Assembly (NCBI RefSeq): GCF_022811705.1
Contig: NZ_CP094528.1
Coordinates: forward strand, 248,001-312,000
Direction of reading: 5' to 3'
From: Agromyces larvae
GTDB lineage: Bacteria; Actinomycetota; Actinomycetes; Actinomycetales; Microbacteriaceae
DNA: 64,000 bases
A program made the translations under genes and the position numbers. Of this stretch, positions 1 to 8,094 are shown piece after piece. Below the pieces are notes generated by a model that worked only from the letters and a program-made list of their open reading frames with translations, did no database searches and was not told the DNA's origin. Within the stretch, counting starts at the first letter, position 1, and every line of letters begins with the position of its first letter.

Positions 1-439
1 TGCGCTCGAGCACCGCGAACACGAGCGTCGTCCAGAACGCGAGGTGCACCGCGGTGGTGAGGGTGACCGACACCACGGTGCCGATGGCTTCGCCGACGGT
101 CGCGCCCGTGAGCAACTGCACGAACACCATGACGGCGGCGATGATCGGCAGCACGATCGCGGCGAGCAGCTTCAGCAGCCGCCACCAGACGAGGTAGTAG
201 CGCGGCCCGATGAGGAAGAACGGTCGGTCGACGTACGCGGCGGCGAGCGCGCCCGGGTCGCCGAGGTCGGTGAGCGCGGCGCGCTCGGCGTCGGTTGCGT
301 CGTGGCCCTGATCGACGAGCGCGTCGACGGCGTCGCCGATGCGCTCGCGCAGTTCGCGTTGCAGGTCGGCTCGCTGGGCCTCGGGGACGTTGCGTGCGGC
401 GGCCCACACGTAGCGGTCGGTGAGGGATGCGGCGGTCAT
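1..439 (-). CDS. Membrane protein with permease-prefix (HAAS-like) region, C-terminus cut by window edge
   Basis: The 146 visible residues start at ATG 439, which overlaps the stop of the upstream PadR gene as ATGA. The first ~75 residues are soluble and helical, with a conserved-looking block of the kind found in HAAS/permease-prefix proteins (ends in GDPGALAAAYVDRPF). Two hydrophobic spans follow at about residues 86-108 and 118-143. Proteins of this type are normally encoded directly after PadR-family regulators and are thought to be membrane partners or effectors of them; the translational coupling here supports that pairing. No enzymatic motif is visible. The gene runs off the left edge, so its full length and any permease domain are unknown. 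Confidence 0.7.
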   Translation of the reverse strand, partial: MTAASLTDRYVWAAARNVPEAQRADLQRELRERIGDAVDALVDQGHDATDAERAALTDLGDPGALAAAYVDRPFFLIGPRYYLVWWRLLKLLAAIVLPIIAAVMVFVQLLTGATVGEAIGTVVSVTLTTAVHLAFWTTLVFAVLER

Positions 440-789
440 GATTCGTCTCCATCGGTGGGGTCGGTGAGGCGCGAGATCGCTCGATCGATCAGGTGCCATT
501 CGTCGGTGAGTGCGGCGGCGAGCTGCTCGCCGTCGGGGCTGGTGCGGTAGAACTTGCGGGGCCTGGCCTCATCGGTGTTCCACTCGCTGGTGAGCAGGCC
601 CTGCTTCTCGAGTCGGCGCAGCAGCGGGTACAGCGTGTTCGCGTCGACCGCGATGCCGATCGCGTCGAGCGACTCGAGCAGTGCGTACCCGTAGTCGGGC
701 GTGCGCAGTCGGATGAGGCACGCGAGCACGACCGTGCCGCGGCGCAGCTCCTGCACGTGGCCCGCGGTCGTCTCGTCTCGGAGGTTCAT
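436..789 (-). CDS. PadR-family transcriptional regulator
   Basis: 117 residues, a typical length for small PadR regulators. The winged-helix region (about residues 14-90) contains the family pattern: a start helix ([13 protein letters not shown]), 'YGYALLESL', '[16 protein letters not shown]' as recognition helix, and wing residues '[19 protein letters not shown]'. PadR proteins are usually repressors of the adjacent membrane-protein gene and of themselves. Here the gene is translationally coupled to the downstream membrane gene (ATGA), and an imperfect 21-bp palindrome lies 11 bp upstream of the start. The ligand is unknown. Confidence 0.9.
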   Translation of the reverse strand: MNLRDETTAGHVQELRRGTVVLACLIRLRTPDYGYALLESLDAIGIAVDANTLYPLLRRLEKQGLLTSEWNTDEARPRKFYRTSPDGEQLAAALTDEWHLIDRAISRLTDPTDGDES

Positions 790-799
790 GACTCACACG

Positions 800-820
800 A
801 TACTGTGCGACACACACTAT
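800..820. promoter_or_regulatory. Candidate PadR operator palindrome
   Basis: Imperfect inverted repeat with outer ATA...TAT and inner TGTG...CACA blocks (16 of 21 positions symmetric). It lies 11 bp upstream of the padR start codon. PadR proteins typically bind such AT-edged palindromes at their own promoters. Assignment to this regulator is by position only. Confidence 0.45.
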
Positions 821-841
821 TGCAAGAGAAACATCACAGTA

Positions 842-869
842 ACGGATGTCGCGGGCTCGCGACATCCGT
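842..869 (-). terminator. Hairpin terminator downstream of ramB
   Basis: A perfect 12-bp inverted repeat (842-853 and 858-869) with a 4-base loop starts 13 bp after the ramB stop on the minus strand. It is followed by only a short T-containing stretch, as is common for actinobacterial terminators. It would separate ramB transcription from the downstream padR unit. Confidence 0.65.
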
Positions 870-882
870 CCGCGTCGAGCCG

Positions 883-2325
883 TTACTGCTCGGCGTGGGC
901 CTCGAGGAAGGCGTAGACCTCGGCGTCGTCGACCCCCGGGAAGGTGCCCGACGGCAGCGGCGACAGCACGTGCGCGTGCAGGCGCGCACTCGGCCACGCC
1001 TGCCCGGCCCAGCGTTCGGCGAGCGTGTCGGGAGCCCGCCGGCAGCACGACTCGTCGGGGCAGTGCGACTCGGCACGCACCGTCGTCTCGCGCCCGCGGA
1101 ACCACTTCGCCTGGTTGAACGGCACGCCGACGGTGATCGAGAACTCCGTGGCATCCGTGCGCCCGGTCTGCGTGGCGCACCAGAACGTGCCCGCCGGGGT
1201 GTCGGTGTACTGGTAGTTCTCGGTGGTGCGGTTGGTGTGCTCGATCGCGCGGCGCGCGCTCCACCGCTTGCACACCCACTGCCCCTCGATCGAGCCGGTC
1301 ACGTCGGTCGGCAACGGGATCCCGTCGTTCTCGTACCCCTTCAGCAGCGCGCCGTCGCCGTTCACCCGCAGGAAGTGCAGCGTCATGTCGAGGTGCACCG
1401 TCGCGAGATTCGAGAACCGCAGCGCGGCCGCCTCGTGGGTCACGCCGAACGCGTCCCGGAAATCCTCGATCGCGAGCCGCTTCTCCTTCTTGGCCTGCGA
1501 CAGGAACGCGACGGATGCCTCCTGCGGCATGAGGCACGCGGCCGCGAAGTAGTTGATCTGCAGCCGCTGCCAGAGGAACTCGTCGTAGCTCGCGGGCGGC
1601 TGGTGGCCGAGCAGCCGGTGCGCCATCGCCTGCAGCGCCATCGAGCGCAGACCGTGGCCGCCGGGGATCGACGCCGGCGGCAGGTAGATGCGCCCGTTCG
1701 CGAGGTCGGTGATGGACCGCGTCGAGCCGGGCAGGTCGTCGACGTAGATGAGCTTGAAGCCGAGCCGCTCGGCCATCACGCTCACCTCGCGGTGGGTCAG
1801 GGCACCCGAGCGGTGCCCCGAGGCGCGCACCTGCTCCTCGGCGAGCTCCTCGATGTCGGGCAGGTGGTTGTCGCGGGCGCGCATGCGCTCGCGCAGCTCG
1901 GTGTTGGCGCGGCGCGCCTCCTCGGGCGTGGCGATCGCCTCGCTCGCGCGGCGCTGCAGTTCGCGGTGCAGGCCGACGATCGCCGCGAGCGTCTCGTCGC
2001 TGATGCCGCGGCCGGGCCGCACGGGCGGCAGGCCGAGGCTCTGGTACAGCGGCGACGCCTGTGCTCGCCCGAGTTCGAGCTCGAGCGCCGCGCGCGGGCT
2101 CGGGGCTTCGCGCGCGAGCAGGTCGGCGAGCTGCACGTCGAGGGCGGCCGCGAGGGCGTCGAGCGTCGACAGCTTCGGCTCGCGCTTGCCGTTCTCGATG
2201 AGCGAGAGCTGGCTGCCGGCGAGCCCGACCAGTTCGCCGAGCTGGTCGAGGGTGAGTCCGCGCTCGCCGCGGAAGTGGCGGATGCGGTGGCCGAGCGTCG
2301 CGAGGTCGGGGGTGCCTGCCTTCAT
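883..2325 (-). CDS. ramB: RamB-like transcriptional regulator (HTH + IrrE-like + short-chain fatty acyl regulator domain)
   Basis: 480 residues, as expected for RamB. Residues ~8-65 form a Cro/CI-type HTH ('[30 protein letters not shown]'). The middle (~165-300) resembles an IrrE/M78 module without a clear HExxH ('[20 protein letters not shown]'). The C-terminal ~160 residues hold the Cys-containing short-chain fatty acyl regulator region, with paired cysteines near '[10 protein letters not shown]'. In corynebacteria and mycobacteria RamB controls acetate, glyoxylate and gluconeogenic genes. Its divergent position to pckG fits that role. ATG 2325 is chosen; the shared 126-bp spacer holds a perfect palindrome. 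Confidence 0.88.
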   Translation of the reverse strand: MKAGTPDLATLGHRIRHFRGERGLTLDQLGELVGLAGSQLSLIENGKREPKLSTLDALAAALDVQLADLLAREAPSPRAALELELGRAQASPLYQSLGLPPVRPGRGISDETLAAIVGLHRELQRRASEAIATPEEARRANTELRERMRARDNHLPDIEELAEEQVRASGHRSGALTHREVSVMAERLGFKLIYVDDLPGSTRSITDLANGRIYLPPASIPGGHGLRSMALQAMAHRLLGHQPPASYDEFLWQRLQINYFAAACLMPQEASVAFLSQAKKEKRLAIEDFRDAFGVTHEAAALRFSNLATVHLDMTLHFLRVNGDGALLKGYENDGIPLPTDVTGSIEGQWVCKRWSARRAIEHTNRTTENYQYTDTPAGTFWCATQTGRTDATEFSITVGVPFNQAKWFRGRETTVRAESHCPDESCCRRAPDTLAERWAGQAWPSARLHAHVLSPLPSGTFPGVDDAEVYAFLEAHAEQ

Positions 2326-2338
2326 GGCTTAACGGTAT

Positions 2339-2360
2339 CGAAAGATCACCAGATCTTTCG
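2339..2360. promoter_or_regulatory. Perfect 22-bp palindrome in the ramB-pckG divergent spacer
   Basis: Arms CGAAAGATC and GATCTTTCG are perfectly complementary around the 4-base spacer ACCA. The site begins 14 bp upstream of the ramB start codon and ~92 bp upstream of pckG. It is AT-richer than the surroundings and placed to control both genes, so a RamB autoregulatory/pckG operator is the simplest reading. The corynebacterial RamB motif is different, so identity of the binding protein is inference. Confidence 0.6.
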
Positions 2361-2451
2361 AGCAGAATCGGCCTATCGGATGTCACGATCTGACGGATTC
2401 TGGATGCAACGAACCATCCCGGGGCATCCACCCGGTCGATCGAAGGGCTCG

Positions 2452-4410
2452 ATGATGACGATCTCCGACCTCAGCGCCGGCACCGGCGCATCCGAGTACG
2501 ACGGCCGCGAGGCATCCGCCCTTCGAGAGGCGGGCCTTCGAGAGGCGGGCCTTCGGGAGGCGGGCCTTCGACAGGCCGCCCTTCGACAGGCTCAGGGGGC
2601 GGCCGGCACCACCGACCGCGCGCTCGCCGCCTGGGTCGCCGAGATCGCCGCGCTCACCCAGCCCGACGAGATCGTCTGGTGCGACGGTTCGCTGCAGGAG
2701 GCCGACCGCCTGACCCGGCAGCAGGTCGCCGAGGGCAAGCTGATCAAGCTGAACCCCGAGTGGCGGCCCAACAGCTACCTCGCCCGCACGGACCCGGGCG
2801 ACGTCGCCCGCGTCGAGGACCGCACCTTCATCTGCTCGACCTACGAAGAGGATGCCGGCCCCACGAACAACTGGCGCGACCCGCGCGAGATGCGAGACGA
2901 GCTCCACGGCGTGTTCGCCGGCTCGATGAAGGGTCGCACGATGTACGTCGTGCCGTTCTCGATGGGCCCGCTCGGCGGCCCGATCTCGCAGCTCGGCGTC
3001 GAGATCACCGACTCGCCCTACGTGGTGCTGTCGATGGGCATCATGACGCGCATGGGCGAGCAGGTGGTCCGGCTCATCGAGCAGGGCGAGCCGTGGGTGC
3101 GCACCGTGCACTCGGTCGGGTACCCGCTCGTCGACGCCGTCGGGCACCGGCGCGCCGAGGTCGACTGGCCCTGCAACGAGACGAAGTACATCGTGCAGTT
3201 CCCCGACTCGCGTGAGATCTGGTCGTACGGCTCGGGGTACGGCGGCAACGCGCTGCTCGCGAAGAAGTGCTTCGCGCTGCGGATCGCCTCGGTCATGGCG
3301 CGCGACGAGGGGTGGCTGGCGGAGCACATGCTGCTCATCAAGATCACCTCGCCCGAGGGCAAGGCGTACCACGTGGCTGCGGCGTTCCCGTCGGCGTGCG
3401 GCAAGACGAACCTCGCGATGCTGCGCCCCACGATCCCCGGCTGGAAGGTCGAGACGATCGGCGACGACATCGCCTGGATGCGTCCCGGCGAGGACGGCCG
3501 GCTCTACGCGATCAACCCCGAAGCGGGGTTCTTCGGCGTCGCGCCCGGCACGGGGGAGTCGACGAACCCGACCGCGGTGCAGACGCTGTGGGGCAACACG
3601 ATCTTCACGAACGTCGCGCTGCGACCTGACGGCGACGTCTGGTGGGAGGGGCTGACGGATGCTCCGCCCGCCGAGCTGACGGACTGGGAGGGCCGCCCGT
3701 GGACGCCCGATTCGGGTCGCCCGGCGGCGCACCCGAACTCGCGGTTCACAGTGGCCGCGGCGCAGTGCCCGCAGATCTCCGACGACTGGGACGCACACGA
3801 CGGCGTGCCGATCGACGCGATCCTGTTCGGCGGGCGCCGGGCGACGAACGTGCCGCTCGTCGCCGAGGCCCGCAGCTGGAAGCACGGCGTGTTCATGGGC
3901 GCGACGATCTCGTCGGAGAAGACCGCCGCGGCCGAGGGCACGGTCGGCGAGCTGCGCCGCGACCCGTTCGCGATGCTGCCGTTCTGCGGATACAACATGG
4001 CCGACTACTGGGGTCACTGGGTGAAGATGGGTCGCATCCTGGGCGAGCAGGCGCCGAAGATCTTCCAGGTGAACTGGTTCCGCAAGGGTGCCGACGGGTC
4101 GTTCCTCTGGCCCGGGTTCGGTGAGAACTCGCGTGTGCTCGAGTGGATCGTCGGCCGCATCGAGGGCACGGCCGACGCCGTGGAGGAGCCCATCGGCCTG
4201 CTGCCCGCACCCGGCTCGCTCGACCTCGACGGTCTCGACCTGTCCGACGAGACGGTCGCGCACCTCTTCGACGTCGACCCCGCGTCGTGGCTCGCCGAGT
4301 GCGACCTCACCGACGAGTACTTCGCGCAGTTCGGCGACCGGGTGCCGGCGGCGCTGCGCGCCGAACTGGCGAGCCTGCGCTACCACCTCGAGCGGGCGAC
4401 GCAGTCGTAG
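2452..4410 (+). CDS. pckG: Phosphoenolpyruvate carboxykinase (GTP)
   Basis: 652 residues from ATG 2452 (family usually ~600-625). It converts oxaloacetate + GTP to PEP + CO2 + GDP, the first committed step of gluconeogenesis. The P-loop kinase-1a motif FPSACGKTN is at residues 312-320, followed by the kinase-2 metal-binding motif ([10 protein letters not shown]), '[14 protein letters not shown]', 'FGGRR' and 'NWFRKG', all typical of the GTP-dependent class. The reading frame is open far upstream, but the region before 2452 is antisense to ramB. Residues ~23-41 are encoded by five 15-bp tandem repeats and look like an in-frame insertion ahead of the normal start of homology ('[19 protein letters not shown]'). 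Transcribed divergently from ramB. Confidence 0.95.
   Translation: MMTISDLSAGTGASEYDGREASALREAGLREAGLREAGLRQAALRQAQGAAGTTDRALAAWVAEIAALTQPDEIVWCDGSLQEADRLTRQQVAEGKLIKLNPEWRPNSYLARTDPGDVARVEDRTFICSTYEEDAGPTNNWRDPREMRDELHGVFAGSMKGRTMYVVPFSMGPLGGPISQLGVEITDSPYVVLSMGIMTRMGEQVVRLIEQGEPWVRTVHSVGYPLVDAVGHRRAEVDWPCNETKYIVQFPDSREIWSYGSGYGGNALLAKKCFALRIASVMARDEGWLAEHMLLIKITSPEGKAYHVAAAFPSACGKTNLAMLRPTIPGWKVETIGDDIAWMRPGEDGRLYAINPEAGFFGVAPGTGESTNPTAVQTLWGNTIFTNVALRPDGDVWWEGLTDAPPAELTDWEGRPWTPDSGRPAAHPNSRFTVAAAQCPQISDDWDAHDGVPIDAILFGGRRATNVPLVAEARSWKHGVFMGATISSEKTAAAEGTVGELRRDPFAMLPFCGYNMADYWGHWVKMGRILGEQAPKIFQVNWFRKGADGSFLWPGFGENSRVLEWIVGRIEGTADAVEEPIGLLPAPGSLDLDGLDLSDETVAHLFDVDPASWLAECDLTDEYFAQFGDRVPAALRAELASLRYHLERATQS
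2521..2595 (+). repeat. Five 15-bp tandem repeats inside the 5' end of pckG
   Basis: Units start at 2521, 2536, 2551, 2566 and 2581. The first two are identical (CTTCGAGAGGCGGGC), the third differs by one base, and the last two become CTTCGACAGG with different tails. In the pckG frame they encode the near-repeat LREAG x3 then [10 protein letters not shown]. The last unit, followed by GGGGC, matches the CTTCGACAGGCTCAGG-type palindromic word that is scattered in many GC-rich bacterial genomes. Confidence 0.85.
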
Positions 4411-4434
4411 CGTTCGACGGAGGCGCCGGGTCGC

Positions 4435-4523
4435 GGCGACTCCGGCACTGATGCGCCGGTGGCATGGGCAACCTGTGGACCGCCCACGAGATATGCCACA
4501 CGCGCATCAGTGCCGGAGTCGCC
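4435..4523. repeat. 89-bp nested palindromic element A (312-bp gap after pckG)
   Basis: Outer arms 4435-4455 and 4503-4523 are perfect 21-bp inverted repeats. Inside, after a symmetric 3+3 internal loop, GTGGCAT (4459-4465) pairs with ATGCCAC (4493-4499), and GGGC/GCCC can pair further in. It lies 25 bp after the pckG stop and could terminate pckG, but it is much larger than a normal terminator and has the same size and nested plan as the 87-bp repeats at 52378 and 62117, although its sequence is unrelated. The rest of the gap 4411-4722 is GC-rich with no coding signal seen. Confidence 0.8.
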
Positions 4524-4722
4524 CGGACCGAGGGTTCCCGGGTCGGTGATCGACTCCCGGCTGCGGGACGTGACGGATGCCCCGGTGGCGTGCACGGGAA
4601 GGCGCGCCCCGGGGCACCCGTGTCTTCGCCCGCCGACCGCGCACGCGCGCCGATGGCGGGGCGGCGGCGGTTCGCCGCCGCCGACGCGGGTCGCGCCGGT
4701 ACCGTGGCCCCGAGGGGGACGC

Positions 4723-5112
4723 ATGGAGTTCGGCGAGGCCATCCAGACGGTCGGCGAGATCATCGACGTCGCCGGCGTCGTCGCGATCGTGGTCGGCGTG
4801 CTGTACGCCTTCGGGGATGCCGCGGTGCGGGCGGTCGGCCGTCGCGGGCCCGTGTACGTGCGATTCCGGCGCGTGCTGGGGCGGGCGATCCTGCTCGGGC
4901 TCGAGCTGCTCGTCGCGGCCGACATCGTCAAGACCGTCGCCGTCACGCCCACGCTCGACTCGGTGATCGTGCTGGCGATCATCGTGCTCATCCGCACCTT
5001 CCTCAGTTGGTCGCTGGAGCTCGAGATCGCGGGTCGATGGCCGTGGCAGCGCCGCACCGCCGGCGACGAGGCCGAACCGTCAGTCGCACCGCGCGCGGCC
5101 GACCCCGCCTGA
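4723..5112 (+). CDS. DUF1622 family small membrane protein
   Basis: 129 residues from ATG 4723, preceded by a GAGGGGGA ribosome-binding site. Three hydrophobic segments (about residues 12-33, 49-70 and 76-96) with the pattern 'VGEIIDVAGVVAIVVGVLYAF' ... 'LGRAILLGLELLVAADIVKTV' ... 'LIRTFLSWSLELEI', characteristic of DUF1622. The C-terminal tail is polar and Pro/Ala-rich. Function unknown; some family members sit near ion-transport or stress genes. The frame is open further upstream, but that region includes palindrome A and has no start with a good ribosome-binding site. Confidence 0.85.
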   Translation: MEFGEAIQTVGEIIDVAGVVAIVVGVLYAFGDAAVRAVGRRGPVYVRFRRVLGRAILLGLELLVAADIVKTVAVTPTLDSVIVLAIIVLIRTFLSWSLELEIAGRWPWQRRTAGDEAEPSVAPRAADPA

Positions 5113-5124
5113 CCGCCCGCATCG

Positions 5125-5892
5125 TCACCACGGCACGGGCCCGGCGTCGTCGAAGAACCCGCCGGTCGGCCCGTCGGCGGGCAGGGTCGCGAGACGGATC
5201 GCGATGGCCGCACCCTGCTCCGGCGTGCGGTCCCCGCTGAAGCCGTTGAGGTCGGTGGCCGTGAAACCCGGGCAGCCGGTGTTGATCAGGATGCCCGTAT
5301 CGCCCAGTTCCTTCACGTACTGGATCGTGAGGGCGTTGAGGAAGGTCTTCGAGGCCAGGTACGCGGCGGGGACCGGCCCCAGGTCGACGCCGGATGCCGT
5401 CTGCAGCGCGAGCGAGCCGACGCTGCTGGACATGTTGACGATCCGCGGAGCGCCCGAGGCGCGCAGCATGGGCAGCATGGCGTTCGTGACCCGGACGACC
5501 CCGATCACGTTGGTCTCCACGACGGTGCGCACGGTCGCGGGGTCGACCGTGCTCGGGGTCTGCGGCATGCCGCCGACGATCGCGGCGTTGTTGACCAGGA
5601 CGTCGAGCCCGCCCGCGTGCCCGGCGATGAACTCGGCCGCCGCGGCCACGCTGGCGTCGTCGGTCACGTCGAGCGGCACGCCGAACGCGTCGGCCCCCGC
5701 CGCGCGCAGTTGCTGCACCGCGGTGTCGCGGCGTCGCCGATCCCGCGCGCCCACGCCGACCCGCCAGCCGAGCGCACCCAGGCCGGCCGCGATCTGGTAT
5801 CCGATTCCCTTGTTCGCGCCGGTCACCAGCGCGATCGTCGCCGTCGAGGTGATGCTCTGCGGGCCCGGTGAAGCCGAAAGCCTGCTCCGCAA
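5125..5892 (-). CDS. SDR-family NAD(P)-dependent oxidoreductase, 5' end rearranged
   Basis: Classical short-chain dehydrogenase core: cofactor motif TGANKGIG, 'NNAAIVGG', 'NMSSSVG' (catalytic Ser) and YLASK (catalytic Tyr/Lys), ending 'GFFDDAGPVPW'. All catalytic residues are present. The only in-frame start upstream of the Rossmann fold is TTG 5892, and codons 1-13 read antisense into the truncated LysR gene, so the native ATG seems to be lost. In many actinomycetes this SDR type lies divergent to a LysR regulator, whose remnant is found here immediately upstream. Substrate unknown. Expression after the deletion is uncertain. Confidence 0.75.
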   Translation of the reverse strand: MRSRLSASPGPQSITSTATIALVTGANKGIGYQIAAGLGALGWRVGVGARDRRRRDTAVQQLRAAGADAFGVPLDVTDDASVAAAAEFIAGHAGGLDVLVNNAAIVGGMPQTPSTVDPATVRTVVETNVIGVVRVTNAMLPMLRASGAPRIVNMSSSVGSLALQTASGVDLGPVPAAYLASKTFLNALTIQYVKELGDTGILINTGCPGFTATDLNGFSGDRTPEQGAAIAIRLATLPADGPTGGFFDDAGPVPW

Positions 5893-6322
5893 CGGGCGCG
5901 CCGACGTCGCGCTGCTCCAGCGGCCCTACGATCCGGCGGCCGGATTCGACACCGAGGAGCTGCGCACCGAGCCTCAGGTCGTGGTACTGCCGGCGGGGCA
6001 TCCGCTCGCCGGCCGGGACCGCGTGTCGGGGGCCGAGATCGACGCTCTGACGGACCTTCCCCTGCCGCGCTGGCCTCGAGTGGACGGCAGCTATCCCGAC
6101 GGCCCCGGCCCGAAAGTGCGCGACCTGACGCAGTTGACCCAGTCGGTCGCGCTCGGCCTGACGTGCGCGCTCGTGCCAGAGTCGCTCGGGGCCCGGCTCC
6201 GCGGCGATCACGCCGTCGTGCCCGTGCCCGACGCTCCGGCCGTCACCACCGTCATCGCCTGGCCGCCGCACCGCCGGACCAGGGCCGTCGCCGATCTGGT
6301 CGGTGCGGCGGTGCAGCTCTGA
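5852..6322 (+). pseudogene. LysR-family regulator, N-terminal half deleted
   Basis: 157 codons match only the C-terminal half of a LysR effector-binding domain: 'LLRNGRADVALLQRPYD', 'VVVLPAGHPLAGRD', 'TQLTQSVALGLTCALVPESLG'. The winged HTH (~first 60 residues) and the first effector subdomain are missing; normal length is ~290-300. The homology begins within a few bases of the point where the divergent SDR loses its start, so one deletion appears to have removed the intergenic promoter, the LysR 5' half and the SDR start. It ends 6 bp before the convergent TetR gene. Without its HTH it cannot regulate. Confidence 0.75.
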
Positions 6323-6328
6323 CCGGCC

Positions 6329-6952
6329 CTACACGTCCGGGCGCGCGCCGAGCTCGCGGTCGATCGTGCGCAGCACGATCTCGGCTCGGCCGGGGTCGTG
6401 CCGGTCGTGGACGACCGATTGGGCGTTCAACCCGTCGATGATGCCGACGAGCAGCCAGGCGATGGCGTCGGCGTCGACATCGGCGCCGAACTCGCCGTCG
6501 GCGATGCCGTCGCGCACGATCCGGGCGACCTGCGACTGCCAACCGTCGGCGACCGCGCGCACCGCGGCGGCGAGCGCGGGATTGCGGCGGCCGAGGCTCC
6601 ACGCGTCGACCCACACCGCGGTCACGTCGTCGCGGGCGGGGTCGAGGGCGGTCGCGACGAGCGCGCGCACTCGGGAACGGGCGGATGCCTCGCCGGCGCC
6701 GGTCACGAGCTCGACCACGTCGGCGAGCTCGTCCGTGGTGATCGCGCGGAAGGTCTGGGCGACGAGCTCGTCCATGCTCGGTTCGTAGTGGGCGACGAGC
6801 GCGGGGGCGACGCCGACGCGTGCCGCCACGGCGCGGAGCGTGACCGCGACGAGCCCGCCGTCGAGGGCGAGCGCGCGAGCGGCGTCGCGGATCTCGGCGG
6901 CGCGCTCGGCGGGGGATTTGCGTGCGGCTCGCGGCCTCGTGGCATCCGGCAC
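6329..6952 (-). CDS. TetR-family transcriptional regulator
   Basis: 207 residues from GTG 6952 (GAGGAG ribosome-binding site 6 bases upstream). Residues ~14-60 are a TetR HTH ('AAEIRDAARALALDGGLVAVTLRAVAARVGVAPALVAHYEPSMDEL' in pieces). The C-terminal region resembles the BetI/TetR_C_6-type ligand domain ('WVDAWSLGRRNPALAAAV', 'DADAIAWLLVGIIDGLNAQ'). It is divergent from the agmatine deiminase-amidase operon with a perfect operator palindrome between them, so it probably represses that operon and itself in response to a polyamine-related compound (inference). Confidence 0.9.
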   Translation of the reverse strand: MPDATRPRAARKSPAERAAEIRDAARALALDGGLVAVTLRAVAARVGVAPALVAHYEPSMDELVAQTFRAITTDELADVVELVTGAGEASARSRVRALVATALDPARDDVTAVWVDAWSLGRRNPALAAAVRAVADGWQSQVARIVRDGIADGEFGADVDADAIAWLLVGIIDGLNAQSVVHDRHDPGRAEIVLRTIDRELGARPDV

Positions 6953-6968
6953 TGCGACTCCTCGCCTG

Positions 6969-6998
6969 TTGACAAGCTGGAACGATCCCGCCTAGCCT
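6969..6998 (+). promoter_or_regulatory. Promoter for the agmatine deiminase operon
   Basis: TTGACA (6969-6974) and TAGCCT (6993-6998) are separated by 18 bp, a near-consensus primary sigma promoter. Transcription would begin near 7005, inside the palindrome at 7005-7024, so repressor binding there would block initiation. Confidence 0.6.
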
Positions 6999-7004
6999 GA
7001 CACG

Positions 7005-7024
7005 TATTGATCAAGTGATCAATA
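7005..7024. promoter_or_regulatory. TetR-type operator palindrome
   Basis: Perfect inverted repeat TATTGATCA-AG-TGATCAATA, AT-rich in a GC-rich setting, between divergent tetR (start 6952) and the agmatine deiminase gene (start 7042). It overlaps the expected +1 of the operon. Size, symmetry and position are those of a TetR-family operator. Confidence 0.75.
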
Positions 7025-7041
7025 GCGTGACGGGAGGAACC

Positions 7042-8094
7042 GTGACCGACGAGCCGATCGCCTCACCGGGCTGGCGCATGCCCGCCGAGGCGGCGCCGCA
7101 CGAGCGCATCTGGATGGCGTTCCCGCGGCCCAACCAGACCCTCGGCGGCACCGTGCTCGAAGCCGAAGCGGCGTACGCCGCCTGGACGGCGGTCGCACAC
7201 GCCGTGCTCGAGTTCGAACCCGTGACGATGGTCGTCGACCCCGTCGAACGCGATCGGGCGCGGCGCATGCTGAGCGCCGAGGTCGAACTCGTCGAAGCGC
7301 CGCTCGACGACTTCTGGATGCGCGACATCGGCCCGACCTTCGTCGTGAGCGACGGCGGCGAGCTCGGCGCCGTCGACTGGACGTTCAACGGCTGGGGCGC
7401 CCAGCCCACCGCCGCCTGGGAGCACGACGCGCTGATCGGCCGATTCGTCGGCGAACGCTCAGGCGCCGCGGTCATCGCGTCGCGGCTCGTCAACGAGGGC
7501 GGCGCGATCCACGTCGACGGCGAAGGCACCGTGCTCGTCACCGAGACCGTGCAGCTCGACCCGCACCGCAACCCCGGCGCGACCAGAGCCGATGTCGAGG
7601 CCGAGCTCGCCCGCGCGATCGGCGCGACCCACGTGGTCTGGCTCCCGCGCGGGCTCACCCGCGACTACGAGCCGTTCGGCACCCGCGGGCACGTCGACAT
7701 GGTCGCGGCGATCCCGAGCCCCGGCACGCTGCTGCTGCACGAGCAACCGAACCCCGAGCACCCGGACCACGCGGTCATGCGCGAGCTGCGCCGGTTCCTC
7801 GAAGGCGAGACGGATGCCTCGGGCCGCCCCTGGCGCATCGTCGACGTGCCGGCGCCCGAGACCCTGCGCGACGCCGAGGGATTCGTCGACTGGAACTACC
7901 TGAACCACCTGCCCGTGAACGGCGGCGTGATCGCCTGCGGCTACGACGAGCCGCGCGCCGATGCGCGGGCGCGCGAGATCCTCGGCGACGCGTACCCCGG
8001 CCGCACCGTCGTGACCGTCGACGCGCGCGAGATCCTCGCCCGCGGCGGCGGCATCCACTGCATCACCCAGCAGCAGCCGGCGGTCGGCGGGTGA
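7042..8094 (+). CDS. aguA: Agmatine deiminase family protein
   Basis: 350 residues from GTG 7042, chosen over the in-frame GTG 7015 because GGAGG lies 4-5 bases upstream and 7015 falls within the operator. Family landmarks: 'DDFWMRDIGPTFVV' near residue 90, 'EGGAIHVDGEGTVLVTE', 'GHVDMVAAI' and the C-terminal catalytic Cys in GGIHCITQQQP (Cys 340). The enzyme hydrolyses agmatine to N-carbamoylputrescine and ammonia, in the cytoplasm. The stop overlaps the GTG of the following amidase gene. Related peptidyl-arginine deiminases share the fold, so the substrate is not certain, but no signal peptide is present. Confidence 0.85.
   Translation: MTDEPIASPGWRMPAEAAPHERIWMAFPRPNQTLGGTVLEAEAAYAAWTAVAHAVLEFEPVTMVVDPVERDRARRMLSAEVELVEAPLDDFWMRDIGPTFVVSDGGELGAVDWTFNGWGAQPTAAWEHDALIGRFVGERSGAAVIASRLVNEGGAIHVDGEGTVLVTETVQLDPHRNPGATRADVEAELARAIGATHVVWLPRGLTRDYEPFGTRGHVDMVAAIPSPGTLLLHEQPNPEHPDHAVMRELRRFLEGETDASGRPWRIVDVPAPETLRDAEGFVDWNYLNHLPVNGGVIACGYDEPRADARAREILGDAYPGRTVVTVDAREILARGGGIHCITQQQPAVGG

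Noticed and set aside
493..2451. Upstream extension of the pckG reading frame by 653 codons
   Set aside because: It is antisense to ramB and encodes no recognisable domain; the frame is open only because of high GC. Translation from ATG 2452 fits the family.
2383..4386. Long minus-strand frame opposite pckG
   Set aside because: Shadow frame with Arg/Leu/Val-rich low-complexity sequence; no start context and no homology signs.
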